From Mariannaea sp. PMI_226 (taxonomy: Eukaryota > Ascomycota > Sordariomycetes > Hypocreales > Nectriaceae): a DNA stretch of 64,000 bases. A model generated the notes under the pieces. The model did not search any database and had not been told where the DNA came from. It saw only the letters and a program-made list of their open reading frames with translations. Shown piece after piece: positions 13,070 to 24,601 of this stretch. The stretch's first letter is position 1. Each line of letters starts with the position of its first letter. Made by a program: the position numbers and the translations under genes. Where the stretch lies: assembly GCA_024336345.1 (NCBI GenBank), contig JANFOG010000007.1, positions 496,001 through 560,000 of the forward strand, read 5' to 3'.

Positions 13070-14282
13070 AATATTAAATGTCCTTTTTTTGGTCCTCCGT
13101 GCTAACGGATCTGAGCCATTGTACGGGTGTTGGCCCTCACCATAGAATCGGCGTATCATGGGGAGGCCTGCACTAGAATATCCCTTTCTTTCCAGACTCA
13201 ACAGGTTTTAGAGTCGGCGTCCAGTTACGAAACTTGGACTGTTACGTATGAAACACCACCTATGCAATAATCGATTGAGATATTGCAAAATACCAGATTT
13301 TCAATCTTTTCTTTTTGTCCTAGAGTTAGACCCATCCTAGCTTATGAATACCCACGTCGTTGTGTTGTGGAATTGATGTTGAGCTACAAAAGAAGACCGG
13401 AACTGTGTAATAGCGAAAGACGGTTCGTTCCCCTTGCCATTTAACACATACTGTTGTAACTTTTGGTGTAAAAGAGGAGATACGAATGTGATTAGCAAAG
13501 CAGATTTGAATCCATGAACGGGCGTGCTTGTGCTCCTTGTGTATTGTGTATCCGTACATACAGTCAAATGCTGACACAATGGAACATCAGGTAAAGCATC
13601 TTGTAATATGAGTGGCGGATAATGACAGATAGACTTGGCAAATCTATTCAGCCTTACGCTATCTATCTATCTGCTTTCCAATTCTTTTATTCCGGAGGAG
13701 AGAATCCCATTTCCCCCATGTACGATTATGCACAGCAATCGGATTCACGGTACAGTCTTGAAAATTGTCCGACATCACTTACATCCCATCAAGAGACGTG
13801 ATTCCGGGTTATGCTACTATAATATTGCGATGCTATACGACATTACAGAGACTTTGGTTGATGATAATCTAAGGCTAGCCTTCCGTTGTCGCTGAGACAA
13901 GTACTTCGTGCATGGTCCAGAGTGTGGATGTGGATTTTATTCGTTATTTTTAGTAGCTTCCCACCCAACTTCCGTCCCACACTTCCTTTTACTTGATTCA
14001 ATTTGCAAATTTAAGGGAACTTGGTGAGGCTGAAGCCATCTCTTTCTTTGAATAGAACCCTGGAGCGTCCTGTTGGTGCCAGTGGCCATCACGCGGGAGG
14101 TCACCTGACCGAGATGCACGTACCTAGCATTATTCTTCCTTTGTTGCGATTTACCCCAAGGCGATTGAGCTGTAGGAACTTGAGACATCGCAGCACAAAA
14201 TATACTAGGTTGTCACATCACTGGACTTGCCTTATATCACTTACCCATTGATACACTCATAAAAGCGAATCTTCGCATAGAG
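13070..14282. other. Intergenic region between Cas1p-like gene and Zn2Cys6 gene
   Basis: About 1.2 kb with no supported gene. It must contain the terminator of the Cas1p-like gene and the promoter of the regulator at 14283. A short ATCT run occurs near 13660. No TATA box or other strong element stands out. Confidence 0.6.
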
Positions 14283-15588
14283 ATGCCCAGGTTGTACCAT
14301 ACCAAGTCAAGGACGGGATGTGAGCGTTGTCGCGCTCGTCGGGTAAAGGTGGAGTTGGATTTGCCCATGTTCCTTTTCCCCTGCCCCCTTGTTTCTATCT
14401 CGATGACATGCAGGTGCTGACAAAATACCCCAGTGCGACGAGACTTGGCCAACATGTGTTAGTATACGGCGAATCATTTTCCATGCCGGGGATAATCTTT
14501 GGCTAACGGTTTCTTGTCATTTCTAATAGTCGAGTTGTTTGCGTCATGGGGTCGAGTGTATGTATGATCGATTGGATTCGACGGGCAATGCGGCGTCGCC
14601 AATGTCGACGACTTCCTCGTCGTCAAAGAGCAAGAAGCGCAACCCGTCGCTGAATGAGGGTCGTGACCGTCGCCGTCGAGAACTTCGTCTGCTACACTTC
14701 TTCACTGTAGACACGGCCCTCACGATGGCTGGAACCCATCTCCCAGAGGTGGCCAAGACTTGGACCGTCGAGGTTCCCAGGTTGGCGATGGAGTTTGAGC
14801 CGCTCCTCAATTCCATTATGGCCTTCTCAAGTCACCATCTGGCGCGCTTGGCATCGACGCAGCAGGAAAAGGATGAGTATCTGAATCTGAGGTCAATATA
14901 CCTAGAGTCTACGTTGCAGAAGCATCGCGTAGCCGTAGGGGGGTTGGCAAGACACAACGCAGACGCCGTGAGCTTCACGACCTTGGTCCTTACACTGGAT
15001 TCCTTTGCAAGTCTTCAGGACCGACCGTTGGCGCCATACGAGCCTCCGTTACAGTGGCTCCAGCTATACAGAGGCATCAGTGGCGTCTGCCAACACGCCC
15101 TGACACTGATAGCTGATGATCCATCAGCAAGAATCTTGCCTATCGTCAACTCAATATTGCCATATATTCGAGAGTCGAGAACTACCCCGTTGGATGCGTT
15201 TGCTCATCTTCTAAGAACCCGCGAGGGAGAGATGGTGGACGAGGTTGACGTTGACGCCTACGAGAAAACAGCTCGTCTACTATGTTGGGCCCTTGCGGGC
15301 AACGAAGCAGGCGAGCACATCAAGATGTTTTCCCGTAGGATAACAGCCTTACCCGTGCTTATACCAGAGCGTCTTATAGCACTGCTCGAGAGGAGGGACC
15401 CGCGTGCGCTCGTGTTACTGGCTCATTTCTTCGCGCTGGCGTCGTACACGGCCGAGTTTTGGTGGGTAGGGGCATCGCCATTTAGAGAAGTCGGCGCCAT
15501 AAGGGACTTTCTAGAACCCAGTTGGCATGAAATGATGAAGTGGCCTATGGCGGTAGCGCTAGAGAATGCTCCTGGCAGGCAAGGCTAA
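14283..15588 (+). CDS. Zn(II)2Cys6 transcription factor, Upc2-like type
   Basis: Exons 14283-14348, 14434-14457 and 14530-15588 give 382 aa. The two introns (85 and 72 nt) split the zinc cluster and leave a 24-nt exon coding eight residues (C-D-E-T-W-P-T-C). Joined, the six cysteines C13, C16, C23, C30, C33 and C40 fit CX2CX6CX6CX2CX6C exactly, with the usual RxRRVKCDE core. A basic linker rich in S/K/R follows (~46-78). The rest is helical, with the pattern LLHFFTVD ... MAFSSHHLARL that is seen in small fungal regulators related to sterol-uptake-control proteins (Upc2/Ecm22). It should bind CGG-type sites in the nucleus. The target pathway is unknown. The first donor (GTGGAG) is non-ideal but is the only one that restores the motif. 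The neighbouring DUF7702 gene on the same strand is a possible target. Confidence 0.88.
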
Positions 15589-16219
15589 CTTGCAGGGAAA
15601 TGACAGAGATTGATAAAGCGTTGTGAGGCATGATATGGGGGATCGCACGCAGAGCATATCTGCAAGACGCGTCAATGAAGTGGCGGAGTTTGAGAAGCAC
15701 ACGGATAGTCGGCAATGGGAGATATTAAAATTTTTCCCCAGTCTTACGTGTCGGCCACGGTTCAAATAAGTATGCCTTTACCCTGAATTATTCTTTTGGC
15801 CTGCATCGCCCAGTGATCTTGGTTCGTTCATCGTTCCCGCCGGCTCGCTCTCGTTCAGTCCCCACCCTTGTGCATGGCGGGTGAACGATTCGATCTCCGA
15901 GCGGCACTTGACACTGGTAGCCTCCACCACCATTGAGGCTGACTATCTTACCCTGCAACGTTCTCGCTCTCGGTATCGTTTAGCTGACGATGTGAATGTT
16001 GAAGGCCTCCAAAATGCGAATGAAAGAAATTCAACGTTGGGAGATACTCAGTCATGTATAAATTATTGTTTGCCAAGTCTCACTCATTCAACGATGAAGT
16101 CTTGCATTGCCATCAAGTCCCATCAGCCCTTCTCGCACATAACTCAATCAGAGTAACACAAAAAAAAAAGAAGAAGTCGACACTCTCAACTCATTGGCAC
16201 ATATCTCATGGTATAGGCA
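15589..16219. other. Intergenic region upstream of DUF7702 gene
   Basis: About 630 nt, probably the terminator of the Zn2Cys6 gene and the promoter of the DUF7702 gene. A 91-codon frame here starts with GTG and has no protein-like features. A short A-rich tract sits near 16158. Confidence 0.5.
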
Positions 16220-17160
16220 ATGAGTAAGCTTTCTACTGCTGAGCTTGCGATATACGCAATGCTTACTATCCCCGCCATCTTCATTCTATTCAAGCATGGC
16301 AAACCCGGGCTATTAGGGTGGTTCTACCTTCAAGCCTTCTTCATGCTTCGGATTGTTGGCGGCGCATTGGCTCTGTCCGGAAGCTCTTCTGCCAGTATAG
16401 TTTCCAATATTGGACTCTCGCCGCTCATACTGGCGGCGGCCGGGATTCTTCATGAAGCGTATGTATCCTGACGGTGTCATTAAAGTCAACCAACGGAAAG
16501 GGGGAAACTGACAATACATATATATTTACAGACGGATCTATCGATGCCCTACGATGAATGGTAAAGTTGAATGGATCAAAGTGATACTGTATCACTTCCT
16601 AGTTACCAGTGGAGTTGCTCTTCTCGCGGCTGGAGCGTCTGGCCTTCAGGGTAGCAGCCCATCATCCAGTGACGAGAACCTCGTAAAGGTTGGTATCGCC
16701 ATTTTGACAGTGGCATGGGTTGTTCTATCCGGATGGGCCATCATCTCGCTTCGGTCGTCGGGATGTGTACGGAGCACTAGCGCTCAGCGACTTGGGACAC
16801 TGGTACGTGTTTCATACTCCCACGCGGCTCTTCTCTTCGCACTTTGTTCCCAATGTACTAACCAGTCCAACGAAGCTCCTCTATTCGGTGCTCCTCTGCA
16901 TCATCTTTATCGGCATCCGCGTTATCTACTCGCTTGTGGCCTTGACATCGAACAACCCTAAGATCAACCCCTCCACCGGATCTCTCGCGATACGAGTCGT
17001 CCTCGGGTTCCTGCCGGAGCTTGTATCCGCCCTAATCTTCCTCGCCTTTGGCTTTTATACCAGAAACATCCGTGGCGTGTCACGAGCGGACCCTGGATAC
17101 GAGCAGGCCGGATCCCCATCTATCCCATTGAACACCACTAGCAGACAGATCTCGAAGTAG
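16220..17160 (+). CDS. DUF7702-type seven-helix membrane protein
   Basis: Exons 16220-16458, 16532-16802 and 16876-17160 give 264 aa. The protein is a chain of hydrophobic segments (about seven) with the DUF7702 hallmarks: an N-terminal helix after ELAIYAMLTIPA, the pattern GWFYLQAFFMLRIVGGAL, NIGLSPLILAAAGILHEA, and later FIGIRVIYSL. The tail after the last helix is polar and probably cytosolic. Function of this fungal family is unknown. The second intron needs care. A perfect TACTAAC branch site stands only a few bases before the first CAG (ending 16865), and using that CAG breaks the frame. The AAG ending at 16875 keeps the frame and joins ...QRLGTL to LLYSVLL. It lies on the same strand as the regulator at 14283. 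Confidence 0.82.
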
Positions 17161-18186
17161 TGGTCCGGTTGCTCCATAGATTAGTTTGCACCCACCAACC
17201 AACAACCCACCGTTTCGTTTTCGATTCCGCCTTGGCCTTGGCAGTCCGGAAAGAGGAGGAGCAGATGGAAAAGGTCGAATTTCGGTTCCTACAAAACGTA
17301 ATTTGCCATAGTGGGATTACGAGCTAGGTTTCCAAACTCGACAAAAGACTCTCCACGCCCACCTGGGGGAAGGGGGGGGGGTTCACAATATGCAGCAGGC
17401 TTGCAAGAACTCTAGTTGGAGCCCACCTATCTCCCTCCATATATGTATGTATGTAGCTTATTTTCAGCCTCTTTTGAGCAAGATGGCTAGCAAATATCCA
17501 GCGAATGACAAGAGCAGCCGTGAGAATTTGTGACCTGGATATGTTCAGATTCCTTTTTGGGATCAATGACCTGGTTCGGATAAGAGAGGTTTCCCAAAGT
17601 GAAGCAAATCTGCATCCTTCACCCAATGATAACTAAATAGTAAATGCTCTCTAAGTACGTCATTCCTGCTTAATTACTTACATCACAGAGAAACCCCCCC
17701 CCCAAACAAACCAAAATCTTTCCCTTCCTGGGCTGCCAAACTCACACAGAGCCACCTATCCACCATTACCAGTGTATAGCTCAAAGCCAACTATTTTTTT
17801 TAACTCCTCGTCCCGGCGCCGACGGCTAGGCCAGCCACTCTATTATTCCAGCTGTCACTAAATCTTAAATTTTCGGGTTGTGCCTCCCCTTCTTCACGGT
17901 TGTTTCGTAGCTCTGGGTTGGGCAAGGTTTTCCGGAATGGATAAAGGGGGGGCGTGTGAGAGTGACATATGCGGATAAAAAAGACTTGGATCCCAAGTGT
18001 CTCACTCTCCGAAGAGACATGAAATTGGGTCAATAAATGGGACGAAATATTAAATTGAGGAAAAAATAAACAAAATCCGTATTTCGATTGATGATGGGTC
18101 ATTAAATTCTAGTTCGTTCTATAAGGCAACTGTACATTATGCTTCGAGTCTGGACTCTCAACCGCTCGCAAGCGGGAAGATGGGGA
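17161..18186. other. Convergent 3' spacer
   Basis: About 1.0 kb between two converging genes (DUF7702 and GH12). It contains G and C homopolymer runs near 17371 and 17694. Nothing else is recognisable, and it presumably holds the 3' ends of both transcripts. Confidence 0.5.
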
Positions 18187-20283
18187 TCATGTTCCCAGAT
18201 CAATCGACAACTTGGGGACGTTAAATGTCACGTTCTTGGTAGACGAGTAAGCTTCGCTTCCCCAGGACATGTACCCCATGTAGTAGTCCTCTGTGGGGAA
18301 GTCTGCCTGGTCCATCTTGAGGAGCTTCTCGATCAAGGGGTATACATCACCGTTGAACGAGTCGGCTGTGTCAGATGCCATCCAGGTCAAGACGACCTGG
18401 TTGTTGCTATTGTTTCCGGTAAAGAGGCCGCTGCAAAAGAGAAAAAAAAAGACAAGTTAGCCGGGAATTAGGATTCTCTGTAGTCAAAATGATAAAAAAT
18501 CATTTTGCTATATTTTGAGAAACTTACAAGTTTGTGCCACCAATACTCACGTTGGTGGTAGCCGTCTGCCTCACACCACCTACGGTGAGACCAATAGGCT
18601 GAGTGGCGGGCCCAATAGCCGCAAACCACACCATGACTTCGTGCGAGGCCGTCTCAGCATCGCCGGCTTTGCTCTTATCGCTGTCAAGGAACATATCCAT
18701 CGCCACATTGGTGTTCAAGTTGACGGCGTTGAGCTTGGTCTCATCGGTTGTCGCAGTGGCATTGTCACCGACTCCGTATGACCACTTAAAGTCTACATCG
18801 ATAGACTTGATGGTCGAAAGCTTCTCGGGGAATAGCTTGCCGTCGAGCTTGATGTTAGGATAGGCATGGACGGGTTGCGTCTCAGGGCCTTGAGGATACT
18901 GCCATGTGACAGACCATTCAGGAGCAGTTGATTTGCTCGAGTATGTACCGTTGTTGAAAGTGCTCACCTATGCGGAAGTGACCTGGTTAGTTTGGTTGTC
19001 CAAGGAGTGTGCAGCAAAGTGCATTTCGGCTTCGGCTAGGCTAGTGATGGCGCCGGGATGGAGTGATGATCAATGATATCAGAGTGCCAATCACCATGGG
19101 TTCAAGGTGGAGATGGCGGCCGAGGGAGAGAAGGGGGGGGGGGAGGGGGGCGTCAAGTTAAAAGTGAAAAATTGGATCGCGATGGATGATCAAATCAGGG
19201 AGGCAGAAGGATGGGGACGACCAGATAGATGGCCAGTGAGACTTACCGACAGACACAAAGCACCGTCATCACCTTTTTCCCAGCCCCACTGGTTGGGGTT
19301 CACTGCAAGATGCGCTGTTAGCAAAGATGGGTTGCCTCGGGGAGGTAGTTGGAGTTGCAGTTGGAGTATCTGGATGGCCACGTTGAAGGGGGCCACGGGT
19401 GAGGTGTCAGGGGTAGTGGCAATGAAAATGACAGGATGAATGGGCAGTGTAATTGGCTCCGACACGAGAGCGCCGATTCGGTAACGTGGTGATGGGTAGC
19501 GGGCGCAGCCGTGTGTGTTCCCCAGCAACGCGAGACCATGATCAAACAGCTCAGGTTTGGGCGAGCGACGACTGGCTGGGGGTGGACAGCGACCTCTCGG
19601 ATAGGAGGATGGGGATATGTTTTGGTGGTTGATGGCTGGCTGATAATTGATAGCTGATGGCGCACGTGTGCCAGCAGTTCAGATGATCTGGCATCATCAC
19701 CACGACGACCACTTGGTAGTAGGTTGAATAGGACAACAGGCAATGGGAACGGAAGGACGGTAACACCGCAACGGCGATAGTGGCACGACGCACGACATGC
19801 GCGGTGTGACCCACGGACAGGGCAGAGAAGCAGGCGTAGAAGTAGGAGAAGGGCATTGGGGGTAGGACGAAGATGTTTCGTGGTGCTTCACACGACATGT
19901 TCATCCGCCAACGTTTTCTTCAAATCGATAACGGATGATTATGCAGTAAAGGCAGGGGAGAGGGGATGGAAGGGAGGTATTGGGGGATTGGAGAAGACGA
20001 TAAAGAGAATATAGAGCCAAAACTTACGAGTATATTGCTGGCCGGCAGTATATGGCGTATAGCCAAACGTCTTGTCACAGTAGATGTCGTGGGAGATGCC
20101 ATTGCCCTTCTTCGGCGGCTTACCGCTGCCACCGCCGTTGCCATTGCCGCTGCCATCGCCGGGCTGGTAGAGCGGTTCCTGGCCGCTTGCTCTGCGTTGC
20201 TGGTCGATGCCGAGAAGAACACCCAGAGTGATGCCAATGGGCAGGGCGAGGAGGACGAAGTTGACTAGGAATCGGACCGTCAT
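18187..20283 (-). CDS. Membrane-anchored glycoside hydrolase family 12 (endoglucanase/xyloglucanase-like)
   Basis: Four exons on the minus strand: 20283-20028, 19302-19247, 18967-18528 and 18430-18187; 331 aa, all junctions in phase. Intron 1 is 725 nt, long for a mould; the others are 279 and 97 nt. Residues ~5-26 form one hydrophobic helix (FLVNFVLLALPIGITLG), then comes a flexible Gly/Ser/Pro linker (GDGSGNGNGGGSG) and a GH12 jelly-roll. Landmarks are PNQWGWEKGD, EWSVTWQYP, the nucleophile region HEVMVWFA (E214) and the acid/base region GSEAYSS (E310). Family members cut beta-1,4-glucan or xyloglucan with retention. Most are freely secreted; this one looks like a type II membrane protein with its catalytic domain outside or in the lumen. 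It is divergent from the GT2 gene. Confidence 0.88.
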
Positions 20284-21955
20284 GATGATAATGATGATGC
20301 CTCTAATGAGAGGGAAAACGAGCGACGGTGGAGAGAAGGAGGAGGAGGATGACGGGCGACGAGTAGAGAGTCGCCGTCTGTCGTGGAAAGAATGGTTTGC
20401 AATGAAGCCCCCTCCAGGTTCAATGCGAAAAGGCGTGACGATCCAACCGAGAAACGAGCGATAGTTGATGATATACAGTGATGATAATCGACGATTTTGG
20501 TATACTCTGTAATTATAAAAAAACAAAACCAAAAGAAAGGAACCCTGCCCCCAAAAAAGAAGAACAGGGGTTTCGCAAAACCGCAGCAGACTCACGATGC
20601 CAATGGCAAGTAAGAGCAATCAGTGGAAGCGCCAAAAAAAAAAAATACAAAGAATAGGCGCAATGGATAAGGGAAACAAGCCTAAAAAATCAAGCAGCAG
20701 TTCCAAAATGCTCGCTACCCGCTAGAAAGCAGTCAAAACGGGGAGGGAAAATGGCTCGAGCTCAGTGAAGAACACGCCAAGGGGGGAGCGAGTGAATTGG
20801 GGGGAAGGGGGGCGTTTGGTCCCTTCAGAGGAGGTGGTAAAAAAAAAAAAAACTGCCAAGAAGATGGGTTCAGTGGGTAACAAAAAACAGATGGGAAGCA
20901 TAGAACAAAAAAGAAAAGAAAAAAAGAGGCCGGTGATAGAAGGGGGGCGTGAATGGAGAGAAGAGGAGGAGGCCCCGTTGTTGTGAGGACTCTCTCTATG
21001 TTTTACGACACGACGAGGTACCTAATCTGCTGTTCCCCGTGCCTGAAGTACATAGTACGTGCAGTTTATTGCAGTGCAGCTGATTGGAGCATTGGACAAT
21101 TGCTTCGCCCAGTGGTTCGTGTAAGATTTGTCTGTTCCTGGGGGGCCCTTTCACCAGCCAGTCAGTTTCTGCAATGATGTGAAAGTGCTCTCAAGTCCCT
21201 TTTTATCAATGCGTTGGCTCTTTGAGATCTGCCCACTCTTGTCTTTGACTGACGGGGGGGGATGGGCGACCGCGGGCTGCTTATTGAGATGTCTCTTTTG
21301 TTATCGTCTGATAGCTAATTATTGTGTGTTTCCTTTCCTCCTTCTTCCCTCTATTCCTTGGGGGATTATTTTTTTTCTTTCTTTTTCTTTCCCTTTTTGC
21401 CGCCGCACAGCATGCCATCTCCGTATGAAGTAATTTACAGCCCGAAGGATCCGGTCGTACTTTTCGTAAAATTGTTCCGCTGACACGATCTAGTACAGTA
21501 CGGTACTTGGTGCAAAGTTGCTCAGTGCTCTTTAACAGGGCAAGGCTGCTTTTGCAACACGAGGTAGGTCACGCACGCCATCATAAGAGGCTGAGTGATG
21601 GTAACCCCCTAGCCGTTCCACGAACCCCCTGGTTCGTCTCCTCAATGTCACCCATTCACTCTTCTGAGGCAACTCGGCAGAGCGTTTGTATTGATCACCT
21701 CTCTCTCATCTCTCTGTATGTTTGTGTGTGTCTCACTATACACGGATGCATGGTATGCCGCCAGCACATCTTACATAATACACTTTATTGAGCTGAAACC
21801 CGCACCCATAATTACGTGCATAAAATAAAAAAGAAAAGAAAAGTGCAAATAGGCACGCACCAATGCACCTTTTGGCTTTTTTTGACCGGGGAACACAAGA
21901 CGGATTGCCCAAACACAGACGCAGGCGCAGAAGAGGGAGGGGCGGCGCGTGGAGG

Positions 21956-21991
21956 CATCAGCATCAGCATCAGCACCAGCACCAGCATCAG
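21956..21991. repeat. Hexanucleotide microsatellite (CATCAG/CACCAG) x6
   Basis: Four CATCAG and two CACCAG units stand in a row in non-coding DNA. Slippage-prone, with no coding role seen. Confidence 0.9.
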
Positions 21992-22104
21992 CGCAGGCGG
22001 CTTGTGGGCGTGTGCGTCTGGCCGGTGCGTGGGCCAATTAGAAAGGAATCGTCTGATTGCAAGGACAAGTTCGTACCTAGGACAATGACTGACGTATGTA
22101 ACCG

Positions 22105-22139
22105 TACTATGTACGTGGAGAATACTGCTGTACATAGTA
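22105..22139. repeat. 10-bp inverted repeat TACTATGTAC / GTACATAGTA
   Basis: TACTATGTAC at 22105-22114 and its exact complement at 22130-22139 are separated by 15 nt. Single copies of GTACATAGTA also occur at 6943 and 21048. Confidence 0.8.
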
Positions 22140-23678
22140 TGTGCAGTGGTGGACCGTTTACCGTAAAGAGCAATTGCAGGGCCATATACGAAAGGTAGGC
22201 AGCACCAGATGACTACATACGGACTTCCAATCTGTACATAGGGTAGTAATAAGATGAGCTGTGTGCTTCTTCTGGATTGATGGACGTTTAGCTGCGTCCC
22301 ACCTCCTCACTCAAACTCACTCACTACCCAACGTACTGTAGGTATGTATTTGCGCGTGTAGGAGAGGGATGCTCACATTGGAGCCCGGTCCATCCTCATC
22401 TCCACCTACGCACCCATCCAACCACACAGCACGCAAACCAGGGGCTTCGTCCAATGCCGATGTGCCGAGGATGGAACCGAGCCCCACGACTTTAGAACGT
22501 TTTCAGCAAGGATGCTAGATAACAGATCCAGTTAGGTTTGGAATCCAGGCAGCTCAGAGAGCTAATTACCTTTGTCAACTCCCGCTACTACACGTACTGT
22601 GGTACCCGAGTGCTCCATTCCCTCTTGGATGTTCCTGTAAATAACTTTTGTGCTGTTCCTATTGTGAGAGTAGTAAGGTGGAAATACCCGTATTACTTAA
22701 TTAGGGCTCTACTACGTAAGTCTAGGAGGGCTTACTACGTAGTGTTAGCCATTCAGCTGGTTCCAGCCTTGTCCCAAAGAACACAAGGCCCAGCCTTAAA
22801 GCTGAGCGGTTGCCCCTGAGCTGGATGTGTTTTTTGCTTACCCTTTTTTCTCTATCTGTCGTATTTTTTTTTTCTTGCCTGTGTTATTGTTTGCCGCCAC
22901 AGCGGGTCTTCCCCTCCACCAATTGCTTAGCTCCTGTTGGTCGATCTCCGCGATACGAGGCCGACCAGGGGCACAGGGAGGGGGGGGAATGTTGCTGGAT
23001 CCGGACTCTTGCTTTGGTGGTGTGTGACCCTGCGTGGCGTGTGGACTCCGTCTCACTTTTCTCAGTGCTGTGTTTTTTTTTTCACCACCAAGGCGGGAAG
23101 GAATCATAGTGCTGAAAGGGGGGCCGTTTCGAGTGAGTGGAAGAGAGATAGAGAGAGAGGGGCCGCCACACTTTTCGTCCCAAGTTACTTGGACGAGACA
23201 CAGGAAAAGAGACAGAGGGAGGGAGAGAGGGAAACAGGACTGGTTTGCTCGCCGTCCATATGCGTCTCGGGTAACTGTAACTACCAACTCACCCCGGAAA
23301 CGATCTTCGGGGTTGCGGTGCTAGGCTGTTATCGTGCAACGTATCTTCCACTGTTGGCTTGTCTTTCGTTCATTCTTCCTGAGAGCCGCCCTCCCTGGCA
23401 GGTGGTGAAATAATATGCCCACCCCCACGAATCGTCCAATGTGTTTCAACAGCTCTTCTTTCGATGGGAGAGAGCCTGCTCACTGTGTCTCCGCTGACGA
23501 TGGGACTTTGTGTATGTGTATTTGCTGACTCTGTTGGTGGCTCATCTCCAAGGCCTTGAGAAAAGGAAGATCCTATCGTAATTGCTACATCGTCTTGGCA
23601 TGAACGAGTTCTTTGCCAAGGCTCGAGAATCCGCCAGGAAGCAGAACAGAAACGCTTCCAGGTTCCTTTGCGTTCCCC

Positions 23679-23706
23679 TCCCAAGTCCCAAGTCCCAAGT
23701 CCCAAG
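23679..23706. repeat. Heptamer tandem repeat TCCCAAG x4
   Basis: Four exact consecutive units of TCCCAAG in the promoter/leader side of the GT2 gene. Function unknown. Confidence 0.9.
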
Positions 23707-24601
23707 AGTCCCGGAGAGTCCGTTAGAAACAAGCTGACTTTTTTTTGGTGCTTCGTCTCTGTCTGTGCCTTGCCTGTATCTGGGTCTGTATTATGGATGT
23801 CTTGTTCTGCCTTGTTCTTGTTCGAGTCCACCTTTCCCAATCCACCCCCCCTGGCTTGGCCACCAAGGGGGCCCCTCTCTGGTGCTCCTAATTTTACCCA
23901 CGTCCATGACGCCCGTGGACCACTTCCCATCGTATTGTGCATGTTACCATGACAGCTTCCGCGCTGTCCGACTGGGGACGCTGGCCCTAGGGGTTACGGG
24001 TCCATGTCACTGCCCTCTGGGCGGATTCGTGCCCGTTCTGGGACCTGTTCCCTCTCCTCCCTCGTGTTGATACACTGCTTAGCTTCGTGCCTTTTGTTGT
24101 TTTTTTCTCTCTCTTTCCCTCCACAGGACCCCCCTCCCCTCTCGCTCGCTTCTTTGTTATTTTTTGAACAGTAGTAGAATTGGTAATTTACTACTTACCC
24201 TCGTTTTTTCAATCATCTCATCAGCCTTTTCTCCCTTCCCTTCCCTTCCCCTGTCTGGCTTGCAGGTCACTTACACCTGCAGCTTCACACTCGTTACACC
24301 ACCGGAAACAGGACCCAAGGAACCGGGAAAGAGAAAAACATCACCACACAATCCTCCGTTGCATTCCATCGCTCGCAGAAACACACCACGCCAACTCAAA
24401 GTCTAGGAAAATTCTCTTTTGGCTTTTTTTGTTCACCAATCCATTCCGTCATTGCAGAACCCCTCCCTGAGACGCCCCCCCTTCGATCATAAACCCCCAA
24501 AGAACTCACTTCTTTTTGCCTTTCCGTTCCCTCCAATCCCGCACACGCCCGCAACGCACCCCCCTCCGACGCATGCGGCAGAGGGATACGAAGCCGTCAA
24601 T

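Larger units (their letters stand above)
20284..24601. other. 4.3-kb divergent intergenic region between GH12 and GT2
   Basis: No gene is supported. The region holds both promoters and probably long leaders. Many homopolymer and purine/pyrimidine tracts are present (A runs near 20634 and 20838, a G run near 22979, CT-rich leader 24,100-24,500). There is a hexanucleotide repeat at 21956-21991, a heptamer repeat at 23679-23706, and GTACATAGTA copies at 21048 and 22130. Open frames here are artefacts of the skewed composition. Confidence 0.6.

Noticed and set aside
24419..24601. N-terminal extension of GT2
   Set aside because: The frame is open, but the only upstream start is TTG and the peptide is Pro-rich leader translation. 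The ATG at 24602 is preferred.
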